Shown here piece after piece: positions 27,717 to 36,120 of a stretch of 64,000 nt of DNA. Positions within the stretch are counted from its first letter, which is position 1; each line of letters opens with the position of its first letter. The notes under the pieces are model-generated. The model worked only from the letters and a program-made list of their open reading frames with translations. It ran no database searches and was not told the origin of the DNA. A program made the translations under genes and the position numbers. This DNA comes from Streptomyces sp. NBC_00425 (GTDB lineage: Bacteria > Actinomycetota > Actinomycetes > Streptomycetales > Streptomycetaceae), in assembly GCF_036030735.1 (NCBI RefSeq), contig NZ_CP107928.1:7936001-8000000 (forward strand), written 5' to 3'.

Positions 27717-28619
27717 TCAGTGGACGGAGAAGCCGCCGTCGACGAAGATCGACTGCCCGGTGACGTAGCCGGAGGCGCGGCTCGCGAGGAAGACCGCCGC
27801 ACCCGCGAAGTCCTCGGCCAGCCCGTTGCGCCCGACCATCGTGCGCGCGGCCAGCGCCGCCACCCGCTCCGGGTCGGACGACAGCCGCGCGTTGAGCGCG
27901 GTCATCACGAACCCGGGCACCAGCGTGTTGCAGGTGACGCCGTGCGGCGACCAGGCCTCCGCCTGCGACCGGGCGAGGGACTCCAGCGCTCCCTTGGACA
28001 CCCCGTACGCGCCGCTCTGGACGAACGCCCGGTGCGCCTGCTGCGAGGTGATGTGGATGATCCGCCCGAAACCCCGCTGCGCCATCCCGGGCCCGAACCG
28101 CCGGCCCAGGAGGTAGGGGGCCTCGAGGTTCACCGCCATCGTGGTGTCCCAGACGTCCTCGTCCAGCTCGCCCATCGGCGGGCGAAGGTTGATCCCGGCG
28201 CTGTTGACGAGGATGTCGGGCTCCCCGAAGGCCCGCGTCGCCTGCTCCGCCGCCGTGCGGACCCCGTCGCGGGTGCTGAGATCGCCGCTCACCCAGGCCG
28301 CCCGGCAGCCGGCCGCCGCCAGCTCGTCGACCGTCGCGGCCAGCTCCGCCTCCCTGCGCGCCACGATCACCACGCGCGCCCCCGCACGCGCCAGAGCCTC
28401 AGCGATGCCCCGCCCGATTCCCGAGCTGCCGCCGGTCACCACGGCCACCCGGCCGTCCAGCGAGAACAGCCCGGCCAGATAGGCGTCCGATGTCCCGGGG
28501 GTGACGAAGACGCCGGGCGGGGTGTCGTCCGTGGTGGCGTTCGCGGCATCCGGGGCGTCGGGTGCGGCGGCGGGCGGGGCGGCGGACGCGGTGCCGTGCG
28601 GGCTGCTCGGGGATGTCAT
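27717..28619 (-). CDS. Short-chain dehydrogenase/reductase
   Basis: A 300-residue classical SDR. After a 53-residue Ala/Pro-rich leader absent from most SDRs, the Rossmann fold starts with RVAVVTGGSSGIGRGIAEAL. NSAG follows in strand 4, and the active site is Ser in ITSQQAH with Tyr and Lys in YGVSK. The C terminus ends GQSIFVDGGFSVH. Gluconate 5-dehydrogenase-like enzymes are close in motif, but the substrate is unknown. A downstream start would remove the leader; no strong ribosome site decides this. Confidence 0.88.
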   Translation of the reverse strand: MTSPSSPHGTASAAPPAAAPDAPDAANATTDDTPPGVFVTPGTSDAYLAGLFSLDGRVAVVTGGSSGIGRGIAEALARAGARVVIVARREAELAATVDELAAAGCRAAWVSGDLSTRDGVRTAAEQATRAFGEPDILVNSAGINLRPPMGELDEDVWDTTMAVNLEAPYLLGRRFGPGMAQRGFGRIIHITSQQAHRAFVQSGAYGVSKGALESLARSQAEAWSPHGVTCNTLVPGFVMTALNARLSSDPERVAALAARTMVGRNGLAEDFAGAAVFLASRASGYVTGQSIFVDGGFSVH

Positions 28620-28674
28620 GTCCGCAGCCTAGAGGCCTGTCCTGCCTCATCGGGTTCGTCGCCTGCGCTGCGCT

Positions 28675-29571
28675 TCATCCCGTCGACTCCAGAATGCGGT
28701 CCAGCGTCCGGCGTCCGGTTCCGCTCATCGTCGGATTGCTCTCGACGTAGTACCAGACAAGACCCATGGCCTGTTCGAACGCCCATGCCTTGCCGCGCTC
28801 CCACTCCAGATCGTCACAGGCCAGTGCCTGCCGGAGCACTTCCCGCGGGCCTGACCGCAACAGGTGCCAGGCACTGACGAGATCCAGCGCGGGGTCGGCG
28901 GGCCCGAAGCCGCCGGTGTCGAGCACGCCGCCGAGCCGGCCTCCCGCGACCAGGACATTGCCGGGAATCAGGTCACCGTGGCTCATCACATCGCCATCCG
29001 TGCGCGGCAACTTCCGAAAGCGGCTCCACACCTGGCGCAGCCGGGGCACATCGAGCAGGTCCTCGCTCTCCTCGAAGCACCTCTCCATCCAGTCGTCGTG
29101 GTGGGCGAGGACGCCGCCACGATTGTCGCCGCTGAAGAGCCGCCCCCGCGTATCGGCGTTCCGGAGGCTCGCGACGAAGACCGCGAGGTCCTCGGCAAAC
29201 GCGTCCGACCCGCTCGGGTCTGCATCGGAGGCGACCGTTCCCGGCAGCCATGTCTGGACCGACCACGGCATGGGGTAGCCCGCTCCGGGCTTTCCCAGGG
29301 CGACGGGTTCCGGCACGGGGAACCGAGACACCTGTGCCAGCTCCGCGCTCGCCAGGGCTTCCTGTTCCAGAACCGCCAGCACCTCGGCGGCATCGGCCAG
29401 ACGCCGTGGGAAACGCGCCGAGAGGTCGTCGCCGATGCGGAAGACGGCGTTGACCGTGCCGGTCGACGGCAGGGGTCGGACCGCCCTGTCGCTCCACTCG
29501 GGGAACTGTTCTCGGATCAAGGCCGCGACGACTTCGGTGGTCACGTCCACTTGATCATGGTGCATGGTCAT
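28675..29571 (-). CDS. Aminoglycoside phosphotransferase family kinase
   Basis: A 298-residue protein-kinase-fold enzyme of the APH family. The nucleotide loop region is PLPSTGTVNAVFRIGDDLSA, the catalytic loop HGDLIPGNVLV, and the magnesium loop GVLDTGGFGPADPALDLVSAW, which reads as DTGGFG rather than a plain DFG. Homologues phosphorylate antibiotics or small metabolites; nothing here fixes the substrate. ATG 29571 is taken; ATG 29565 is equally possible. Its upstream region was split from the following locus by the Tn7-like element, whose left end is 245 bp away. Confidence 0.87.
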   Translation of the reverse strand: MTMHHDQVDVTTEVVAALIREQFPEWSDRAVRPLPSTGTVNAVFRIGDDLSARFPRRLADAAEVLAVLEQEALASAELAQVSRFPVPEPVALGKPGAGYPMPWSVQTWLPGTVASDADPSGSDAFAEDLAVFVASLRNADTRGRLFSGDNRGGVLAHHDDWMERCFEESEDLLDVPRLRQVWSRFRKLPRTDGDVMSHGDLIPGNVLVAGGRLGGVLDTGGFGPADPALDLVSAWHLLRSGPREVLRQALACDDLEWERGKAWAFEQAMGLVWYYVESNPTMSGTGRRTLDRILESTG

Positions 29572-29810
29572 CTCTCGCAGACTCTTCCGCCGGTCCCGTT
29601 CGAAGCCCCGGAAGCAGACCAGATCAACTACGCGACGGTCCAGCGAAATTGCGACTTCCGGCCACCGAGTCGCCTCAGCCCTTCTGGTGGCCCCAGGTCA
29701 CAGCCACAGCTTCGGACCAGAGCACTTGGACCACGCGAGACGGGACAGCGGCCGGCGTTCACACCGACTCCGCCGACGGGCGCCACGCGACCACGAGGGG
29801 CAGGCGCCCT

Positions 29811-29815
29811 GCACG
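29811..29815. repeat. Target-site duplication, left (GCACG)
   Basis: GCACG directly abuts the left end of the element and is repeated in direct orientation at 36974-36978 beside the right end. Five bp is the expected duplication length for Tn7-superfamily transposition. Confidence 0.85.
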
Positions 29816-29863
29816 TGACCTGTGACAGTGATCGTTGATCGATTGACAGGGATGGTTGATCAA
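29816..29863 (+). repeat. Left terminal inverted repeat
   Basis: Begins TGACCTGTGACAG and matches the inverted right end (36926-36973) at 44 of 48 positions, the first 30 being identical. It starts with TG, giving TG...CA ends. Confidence 0.92.
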
Positions 29864-29922
29864 AGCTGCTTTGTGTCAGCGAAGAGTGACCACTTGGCCG
29901 CCTGTGTCAGCAAAGGCCGACC
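29821..29922 (+). promoter_or_regulatory. Left-end array of four putative TnsB-binding repeats
   Basis: Four 20-bp repeats start at 29821, 29842, 29872 and 29903 (offsets 0, 21, 51, 82). They read approximately TGTGWCAGYRAWGRTTGAYC; examples are TGTGACAGTGATCGTTGATC and TGTGTCAGCGAAGAGTGACC. Offsets 0, 21 and 51 are repeated exactly at the right end. Confidence 0.75.
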
Positions 29923-30088
29923 GTCGTGTGGTGTTGCCCTGCTGATGGTGAAGCGCGCAGGCTCGTGGATTCCGGGAGCCGTGAGCCGGTGAACCCGTGT
30001 ATCGGCCTGCGTCGAAAGCTGCCTTGCAGACGGGTTCGACCGGGATTAACCGCTGGGTCGTTCCGATGAAGATCCGTATCTTGGCCCC

Positions 30089-30898
30089 ATGGCGAATGAG
30101 GGAGAGCCGAGACTCTTTGTGAACCGGTGGGGCGACACATCGGACCCGGCGTCGGTCGGCGGCGAGTCCTATCGGGATGAGTGCAGATGCTTCGACCAGG
30201 CCAGGCCGCATTCGCGAGCGCGCGTTGGCTTCCACGCCGAATCTCAGGACACTTCGGCCCCTGGGTGGAAACGACTGCTGCAGCTCGTTGACGAGGCCGC
30301 GGCCGACGGACGGGAGGAGTTCCGTCCCTTGGTTGAGCTCAGCCCGGTTGAACGGCGGCAGATCGTGACCTTGCCGCCGAGCATCGCCAAGCTGACTGCG
30401 GTCAAGCGTTTCGTGCTCTACGGCAGCAACCTGGTCCGGATCCCGCCCGAAATCGGGGCGATGACCAGCCTGGAGGAGTTCACCCCGTACACCTCCTACC
30501 GACTGCACTGGTTCCCCTACGAGATCACCAGGTGCTCCAAGCTGGCCCGAAGCACGGTGAGCACACGCGCGCTGTTCGGGAACTACAAGCTCCGTCCCCC
30601 CTTTCCCCGTCTCCGGCCGCCTCAGGACTCTGTCGCGGACCTCGACCTGACAGCGCTCGATGCCAGCCGCTGGGGGACAACGGCCATCCGCAGCTGCAGC
30701 GTCTGCAACCGGCCGATCAAGCAGCACGGCCTCCACCAAGTGTGGATCTCCCTAAGGGTAGCCACCGATGTGCTACCCCTCCTGGTCAACGCCTGCTCGG
30801 CGACCTGTGTAGACGCCCTTCCCCAAGGAGCCGAGGGCTACGTGCAGTTCCCGCACACGGGCGGCAACGTCGACCAGCCGGCGTCCGACTGGGACTGA
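30089..30898 (+). CDS. Leucine-rich-repeat-like cargo protein
   Basis: A 269-residue soluble protein. The core (about 58-165) contains LPPSIAKLTAVKRFVLYGSNLVRIPPEIGAMTSLEEF (given in parts: LPPSIAKLTAVKRF; LVRIPPEIGAMTSL), the spacing of two leucine-rich repeats, followed by FPYEITRCSKL. A C-terminal CSVCNRP...CSATC region could bind zinc. Similar proteins are found in actinobacteria among immunity-like genes, but no function is established. ATG 30089 is supported by TATCTT six bases upstream, a leaderless promoter. It is the first cargo gene inside the left end of the transposon. Confidence 0.75.
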   Translation: MANEGEPRLFVNRWGDTSDPASVGGESYRDECRCFDQARPHSRARVGFHAESQDTSAPGWKRLLQLVDEAAADGREEFRPLVELSPVERRQIVTLPPSIAKLTAVKRFVLYGSNLVRIPPEIGAMTSLEEFTPYTSYRLHWFPYEITRCSKLARSTVSTRALFGNYKLRPPFPRLRPPQDSVADLDLTALDASRWGTTAIRSCSVCNRPIKQHGLHQVWISLRVATDVLPLLVNACSATCVDALPQGAEGYVQFPHTGGNVDQPASDWD

Positions 30899-31078
30899 CC
30901 ACCTGACCGCGGCAACGCAGAGCCGCTGCTCAACGCAACGACTTCCCGGTGCGCTCGGGATGGGCGGCATGGACGTATCTCACTGCGGTGACCGGGCCTG
31001 TACGGGTGAACCGGCTCTGTCGCTGCTCCTGCGACCGGGGTGGATCCCCGCGCGATCGTACGGGGTACGTTGTCGTCC

Positions 31079-31318
31079 ATGTCTCCCGAACCGCGTAGCC
31101 GTGAAGAGCTGGTCGCCTTGCTGCGTGACCTGCACAAGGAGTTCCGTGCCCGGGGCCACGAGTGGGAGAACAGCACCCTGGACGACTTCCTGGAAGCGCT
31201 TGCCGCATGGGTGCACGACTCCCCGGGCGCGTACAAGAACGCAGGTGAGCAGATCCCGCCCGATGGCGATTGGACCTTCATGGCCCGAGCCCTCCGCGCC
31301 GCCACCCTCTACGAGTAG
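31079..31318 (+). CDS. DUF7660 family cargo protein
   Basis: A 79-residue acidic protein: SREELVALLRDLHKEFRARG followed by WENSTLDDFLEALAAWV and PDGDWTFMARALRAATLYE. This pattern fits DUF7660, whose members often lie among immunity-protein genes of toxin loci; no toxin is encoded here. ATG 31079 is preferred to the in-frame upstream start at 31040 because TACGTT lies 7 bases before it, a leaderless promoter. It is convergent with the DUF4240 gene. Confidence 0.78.
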   Translation: MSPEPRSREELVALLRDLHKEFRARGHEWENSTLDDFLEALAAWVHDSPGAYKNAGEQIPPDGDWTFMARALRAATLYE

Positions 31319-31402
31319 GGCAGAGCTCTGCGCCGCTCTGGTACGTCAAATCCCAGACTCACTCTCCACCCACGGTCATGGACGCCGGCGTCGCGTCACT
31401 GA

Positions 31403-31981
31403 TTAGGAGCTGGCTCTTGCAGGGAAGAGGGCGTCGAGCCGGGGTGTCCCAGTTCTCACCGTGGCCTCTACGGTGTCGATCTCTTCTTCTGGCTTCGCCC
31501 ATGTCTCCTGAACGGCTTCCAGGGCCTCGTAGAACGCCTCCTCGCAGTCGCCCTCCTGGCCCGTCAGCTCGTCGAATACCTCCTGGGCCACATAGTCGAG
31601 CTCCTCCCATTCCGGCCACTCGTGGTCACACCACTCTCGCGGGTGCCGTCCCGCCAGGGCCCGCACCTCAGCAACGTCAGCGAGGGCATCCGGATCAGCA
31701 AGCACCGTCTTGTACGTCCCTTGCCCCTGGGCCACCAGCCACAGCGCGAAGTAGTCGAAGCCGTCGTCGGAGCACAAGCCACCCTCGATCCGGCCCGCCG
31801 CCCGCCACAGTGCATCCGTGGCGACCGCCTCGCACGCGGCCTCCAGAGACGCTTGAAACTCCGCCGCCTCCGCAGCCGGCCGACATCGCAGCTCCCCGCG
31901 CAGCCATTCCAACCGTTCATGCCGGTCACCGGAGCGACTGCTCAGCTCGTCCATGAGCGCCCAGAAGGTCTTATCGTCCAT
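31403..31981 (-). CDS. DUF4240 domain cargo protein
   Basis: A 192-residue acidic protein starting MDDKTFWALMDELSS, typical of DUF4240, with the conserved CSDDGFDYFALWLVAQGQ and REWCDHEWPEWEELDYVAQE. DUF4240 proteins are frequent in Streptomyces and often sit in loci with polymorphic-toxin immunity genes; their biochemical role is unknown. ATG 31981 fits the family start; an in-frame ATG at 32011 is possible. It lies between the convergent DUF7660 gene and tniQ and shares the strand of the transposition genes. Confidence 0.8.
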   Translation of the reverse strand: MDDKTFWALMDELSSRSGDRHERLEWLRGELRCRPAAEAAEFQASLEAACEAVATDALWRAAGRIEGGLCSDDGFDYFALWLVAQGQGTYKTVLADPDALADVAEVRALAGRHPREWCDHEWPEWEELDYVAQEVFDELTGQEGDCEEAFYEALEAVQETWAKPEEEIDTVEATVRTGTPRLDALFPARASS

Positions 31982-32126
31982 ACTGCACAGGATCGCAACT
32001 ACCACTGACATAACCCGAGAACCCCTTGCGTCAACAGCAGTAGCGGCCGCCCTGCCACCCTGCGCAGCCTCGGGAACGGCCCGCCTGTCGCATCGCGTGT
32101 ACGTCGGCAGATGGGTGTCTGCATGA

Positions 32127-33014
32127 TCAGGCGCTCGGCTGCTCAGCCTTCTTCGGCTGCTCAGGCCAGCCGCGGGACAACCGGTAGCACTTGCGCGAGC
32201 ACCATCGCCGAGTCCAGCCGTCCTTGCGGCGGTCAATGGGTTTCTGGCACTGGCCGCAGGACACCGGCCCGAAGAAGATGGATGGGTCAGCGCCCCCAGA
32301 CGACCATGTGCGGCAACGGCGGCTGCACCAGCGGCGAGGGGGATCGGCGAGCGACTTCGCTTCTATCGGGATGCCGCAGAACACGCATGTCCTGGAAGGC
32401 AGGGGAAGCCCGTCCCTCTCGATCAGCCGGTCCCAGCGGGAGACCTGCAGTTCGCATGTCTCCGAGCAGGTGCGCTTGGCGATTTGAGGGGTCGGCGGCA
32501 TGGGGCCTTCGCAAGCGGCGCAATCGCGGAATGGCTGCCGGTCAGCGGCGTCCTCATCGCGGGAACGACGTTCGATGTAGGCCACTCTGCGGCAGGCAGA
32601 GGAACAGAGCCGGTGACGTTGACCGAACTGGATCTTCATCGGCTGTCGGCAGATTCGGCAGGGTTCCATGACTGGATGCTTCTGGGGGACGCGGCATCGA
32701 GTCGAGCAGTAAACGGGCATGACGCCGAACGTGCGGGTAACCGCGAATTCGGAGCCACACCTCTTGCACTTGACGGTGTCGAGCGTCTTCCGTAGCTGTT
32801 CGGGGTCACGGCCGGTGACGGCGGCGATCCGTGCCCAAGATGGACGGCCGTGATATCTGGGCGGTCCTGCAAGGAAGCGCCGCAGGTAGGCAGGCGGAAG
32901 GCAGTTGGCGCGGGCGAGGCGGGCGATGAAGGGATAGCAGCCTTCACCGGCAATCGGCCGGACCTGGAAGGGAAGCTTGGTGATCGGCTCGCTGTCCGCG
33001 GTGGGGTGGGTCAC
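32127..33014 (-). CDS. tniQ: TniQ-like target selector with five Cys4 knuckles
   Basis: A 295-residue protein. Residues 16-80 resemble the TniQ N terminus (RPIAGEGCYPFIARLARANC, then YLRRFLAG and a short helix-turn-helix-like AAVTGRDPEQLRKTL). The rest is five consecutive zinc-knuckle units CX2C-X14-16-CX3C: C83/86/103/107, C119/122/137/141, C165/168/183/187, C210/213/230/234 and C253/256/272/276. TniQ/TnsD proteins direct Tn7-superfamily elements to target sites, usually with one or two zinc motifs. GTG 33014 overlaps the tnsC stop by 4 bp (GTGA), so the two are translationally coupled. Role in target recognition is inferred. Confidence 0.87.
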   Translation of the reverse strand: MTHPTADSEPITKLPFQVRPIAGEGCYPFIARLARANCLPPAYLRRFLAGPPRYHGRPSWARIAAVTGRDPEQLRKTLDTVKCKRCGSEFAVTRTFGVMPVYCSTRCRVPQKHPVMEPCRICRQPMKIQFGQRHRLCSSACRRVAYIERRSRDEDAADRQPFRDCAACEGPMPPTPQIAKRTCSETCELQVSRWDRLIERDGLPLPSRTCVFCGIPIEAKSLADPPRRWCSRRCRTWSSGGADPSIFFGPVSCGQCQKPIDRRKDGWTRRWCSRKCYRLSRGWPEQPKKAEQPSA

Positions 33015-34042
33015 TTATCCGCGTCCGAGAGGCCGCCGGGGTGCCTGCGACGGGAGGCGATGTCCAGGTCGACCGCCAGCAGGCCGGGCTTGGTGATCTT
33101 CTCGGCGCCGGTGAGGATGGCATCCACGGCAGCTCCGCGGAGCTGATGGGAAAGGGTGCCGATCATGCCGCCCGTTCGGGTGTGCAGGAAGCGGTCCAAG
33201 CGAGTCAGGGTGCCACGTGTGTGCTGGTGCAGCAGCAGGTTCGCCTCCATCTGCGCGACCAGGCCCTTCCACTCCTTGTTGTAGGGGAAGGGGTGGGTGG
33301 CCACCGAGGTGAAGCGGGCGGCGATCTGGTCGCCGCGGGTGCCGGACAGCAGGCCGCTGCCTTCGATGTCGATGCCGGCGTAGGCGAACGTCGCGGGGAT
33401 GCGCTCGGAGAAGTACTTGAGTGTGTCGGACGCCTCGGCTCCCGTGCGGGTGTGCAGGGAGATGTTGTGGATCTCGTCGACCAGGACAAGGCCGGTGCGG
33501 GCCTTGGTGCAGACGCCGACCACGGCTTCGGTGAGGTCGGTGATGTTGGAGCTTCGCAGGACCGGGAGGCCGAGGAAACGGGCGAACTCAGCTGCGATCA
33601 TGCGGGGTGTCGCGGCGGGCGGGACGGTGATGTAGATGACCGGTATGCGCTCGTCCTGGCCAGGGTGCCGGCGGCGGTCCTGCAGCTCGTGCGCCAGCCC
33701 GAGCTGGGTCAGGGCGATCGTCTTGCCGGTGTTGGCCGGGCCGGTGACGATGAGGCCCCGACGGGCGCTGATGGCGCCGCGGTTGAGGATCACCAGGCGG
33801 CGTCCGCAGGTGACGGTGTGCCGGACGGTTGAGGTGGCGACCACCTGCAGGCGGGCATGGTGGTCGAGCCGATCCTCGTCGTACTGATACCTGTCCTCTT
33901 TGGTCAGAGCGTCGTACTCGTCCTGCGTCACCATGGCCATCGGCTCGCTGATCGCCTCCGCGATGAACTCGCGCCAGCCGGGCAGGGCTGTCAGATAGCG
34001 GCCGAACTCGTCTTCCGGCTGGTCTGCCAGCGGCGTGCTCAC
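33011..34042 (-). CDS. tnsC: TnsC/TniB-like AAA+ transposition ATPase
   Basis: A 343-residue AAA+ ATPase. Walker A is GPANTGKT at residues 101-108, Walker B LVLVDEIH at 185-192. SERIPATFAYAGIDIEGSGL contains the sensor-1 area and the region after FPYNKEWKGLVAQMEANLLL is the lid. In Tn7-like systems this protein filaments on target DNA and links TniQ to the transposase. GTG 34042 overlaps the tnsB stop by 4 bp. The protein is somewhat shorter than TnsC of Tn7 (about 555 residues) and close to the size of TniB/short TnsC proteins. Confidence 0.92.
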   Translation of the reverse strand: MSTPLADQPEDEFGRYLTALPGWREFIAEAISEPMAMVTQDEYDALTKEDRYQYDEDRLDHHARLQVVATSTVRHTVTCGRRLVILNRGAISARRGLIVTGPANTGKTIALTQLGLAHELQDRRRHPGQDERIPVIYITVPPAATPRMIAAEFARFLGLPVLRSSNITDLTEAVVGVCTKARTGLVLVDEIHNISLHTRTGAEASDTLKYFSERIPATFAYAGIDIEGSGLLSGTRGDQIAARFTSVATHPFPYNKEWKGLVAQMEANLLLHQHTRGTLTRLDRFLHTRTGGMIGTLSHQLRGAAVDAILTGAEKITKPGLLAVDLDIASRRRHPGGLSDADK

Positions 34043-36120
34043 GAACGTCTCCAGGGGTCCTCAAGCGGGTCGAAGATGCCCAGCGGGATCACTTCGGCCA
34101 TCGTTTCCTCGTCCTCCGCCGGCGGCTCCGGCGAGGGTTGCGTCTCCGGTCGCGGCGGAGGCATGGCTGCTGCCGGTGTAGTGGCCTTGGTCCGGGCCGT
34201 GACACGACGGTCCGCCTTGGACCGCTTGGCCTTCCGCTTGTTTGCCGCTGGCTGTTCAGGGCCGGCGTGGGCGCGGGTCAGCAGGGCGGAGACGGCCTCG
34301 GCGAGTTCTTCCTCCGTGGCCTTGGGCAGCTGGTGGCTGACGTGGTCCCAGGCGAGGTCACCGAAGGGAACGGGCGCGCGGTTCAAGTACTTCCAGGTTG
34401 CCTGGATCCACTCGACTTCGCCGCGGTGGTTGCGTACCCACACGCGGGAGACGTCGTAGGGGTCACGGTGGACTTCCCAGAGCCCACGCTTGGCGGTGAC
34501 CCCTGAGTCGCGCCGTCGCATCGGCCCCAGCTCGGGGGCGTCGTAGGTGCGGTTGTTGATCCGAATTCCGTAGGAGTTGACGGCCCGCCAGGCCGCTGGG
34601 AGGAGTTCGACGTAGTCCTGGCCGCTGAGAGCGACTGGGACGTAGCCGCAGGCCTCGACCAGCGCGGCGTACTTCTGGTTCGGCGTGAACAGCCGACCCG
34701 GATGGTCGGGATCTCGCAGCCCCTCGTGAGGGCGGTTCTGCCAGTGGGCGACGATCCACTCGTCCAGTAGTTCCTGCAGTTCGGGCAGAGCCCACAGGTT
34801 CTCGCGCTCCGGGTGACGGCCACGGTGGTCGGTGTTGCGGCCGGTGTAGCCGGGGAGGAACTGGGCGAACATCGTGGCGACGGAGCCGAGCATCTTCTCA
34901 ATGTGGCCCTTTTCGAAGGGCGAGCCCTTGTGCGTGGGCTGGAAGTCGATCTCCAGGAACCGGCAGGAGGCCCGGAAGTTGCGCGAGACGAACACCTTGC
35001 CGTGATCGCAGACGATCATCTCCGGGACGATCACCGGCTTGGCTGCCGCGTGCTCCAGACGCTCATCGAGGGTCAGCATCCGGGCATGCGGCAGCACCGA
35101 GCGGGACATCTTCAGCGCGTCGACCCAGCCTGGTCTCATCAGCTCCGGGGTGACCGTGCGGGCCAGCAGCACGCTGGCGTCGACGGACTTCGTCGTGGGC
35201 CTGAGCACCGCCGCGGCCAGTGTCCTGGTGGCGACGTCGATCATGCCGGTGAGTTCGACCTTGCCGACCACTCCGTTGTCGAGGCGGACCATGACGTCCA
35301 GCGGTGTGGAGTCGATCTGCATGACTTCACCCGGAGCCGACACCGTCAACTCACCGAACGGGGCCGCGGCCCCATGGGCCTTCGACCTGCGTGTGACGGC
35401 CGACCCGGTCGCATGTGTGCCTGCCGTCAGCTTCGCCACCAGTCGGTAGAGAGTCCGTCGCGAGGGCAGCTCGGCCAGGTTCCCGTCATTCTCCCGAATG
35501 ATCTCCCCGGTCCTCCAGATCAGGTAGGCCCCGTTGCGTGTCGAGGTCTCGACGCCCTCCTTGATCGCCTGCCGCATCGCCTCGACGACGGCGTCGGGCA
35601 CGTCACCGAACTCCTTGCGCTTGCGGACCGAGCGGTGATCGACCAGCCGAGCCAGGCCGACCAGGCCTTCCTCCGTGTAACGGCGTCGCCGGAGGCCCAC
35701 CGCTCCGGTTTTGATCTCGTGGCCGAGGGCGGCGAGTTCAGCCGCCTTGGCCTTCTGGCGCGACGTCACCGATGTGCCCGGTCCGTAGCCCGGTCGCGGC
35801 GGTGTGCCCGGTTCGGCGCCTGGCGGCAGCCCGTGCAGGACCTCAAGGACGTGTCCTTCCCACCACAGTGCCCGCTTCATCACCTCGGGTGCGAAGGTCT
35901 CCAACAGACCGGACTGGGGCAGAGGCATGCGTTCGGGCTGGAACAGGATCTCGAAGTCCGCGGTTTCGAACAGGTCGATCAGAGCGACAACGCGGTGCGG
36001 TGCCTCGGCGTCCTCCAGCACCGCCGCCCGTGCGGTGACCTCGAGAACACCCCTCACCTGGCCCTCGAACCGGACCCTCTGGCCGACCACCAAGGCCGGG
36101 GGCCGCTTCAAGCTGCCCAT
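34039..36120 (-). CDS. tnsB: TnsB-like DDE transposase (Mu-type)
   Basis: A 693-residue transposase that binds the element ends and joins 3' ends to target DNA. The rve/RNase-H fold carries the DDE triad as Asp270 (EVMQIDSTPLD), Asp372 (IVCDHGKVF) and Glu408 (FEKGHIEKM), a D-35-E spacing. A Mu-type C-terminal beta barrel follows (SYGIRINNRTYDAPELGPM). The last 90 residues are basic then Pro/Glu-rich, as expected for a TnsC-interacting tail. ATG 36120 has GGAGGG upstream and overlaps tnsA by 13 bp. It probably recognises the 20-bp repeats at both element ends. Confidence 0.94.
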   Translation of the reverse strand: MGSLKRPPALVVGQRVRFEGQVRGVLEVTARAAVLEDAEAPHRVVALIDLFETADFEILFQPERMPLPQSGLLETFAPEVMKRALWWEGHVLEVLHGLPPGAEPGTPPRPGYGPGTSVTSRQKAKAAELAALGHEIKTGAVGLRRRRYTEEGLVGLARLVDHRSVRKRKEFGDVPDAVVEAMRQAIKEGVETSTRNGAYLIWRTGEIIRENDGNLAELPSRRTLYRLVAKLTAGTHATGSAVTRRSKAHGAAAPFGELTVSAPGEVMQIDSTPLDVMVRLDNGVVGKVELTGMIDVATRTLAAAVLRPTTKSVDASVLLARTVTPELMRPGWVDALKMSRSVLPHARMLTLDERLEHAAAKPVIVPEMIVCDHGKVFVSRNFRASCRFLEIDFQPTHKGSPFEKGHIEKMLGSVATMFAQFLPGYTGRNTDHRGRHPERENLWALPELQELLDEWIVAHWQNRPHEGLRDPDHPGRLFTPNQKYAALVEACGYVPVALSGQDYVELLPAAWRAVNSYGIRINNRTYDAPELGPMRRRDSGVTAKRGLWEVHRDPYDVSRVWVRNHRGEVEWIQATWKYLNRAPVPFGDLAWDHVSHQLPKATEEELAEAVSALLTRAHAGPEQPAANKRKAKRSKADRRVTARTKATTPAAAMPPPRPETQPSPEPPAEDEETMAEVIPLGIFDPLEDPWRRS

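Noticed and set aside
29564..29818. A plus-strand frame upstream of the aph-like gene
   Set aside because: Arg/Ser-rich, no ribosome site, no family motif, and overlaps the aph-like start and its promoter.
29816..29820. TGACC next to TGTGACAG as a target-site duplication
   Set aside because: On the plus strand the other side reads GGTCA, the complement, so it belongs to the inverted repeat. The true direct duplication is GCACG just outside.
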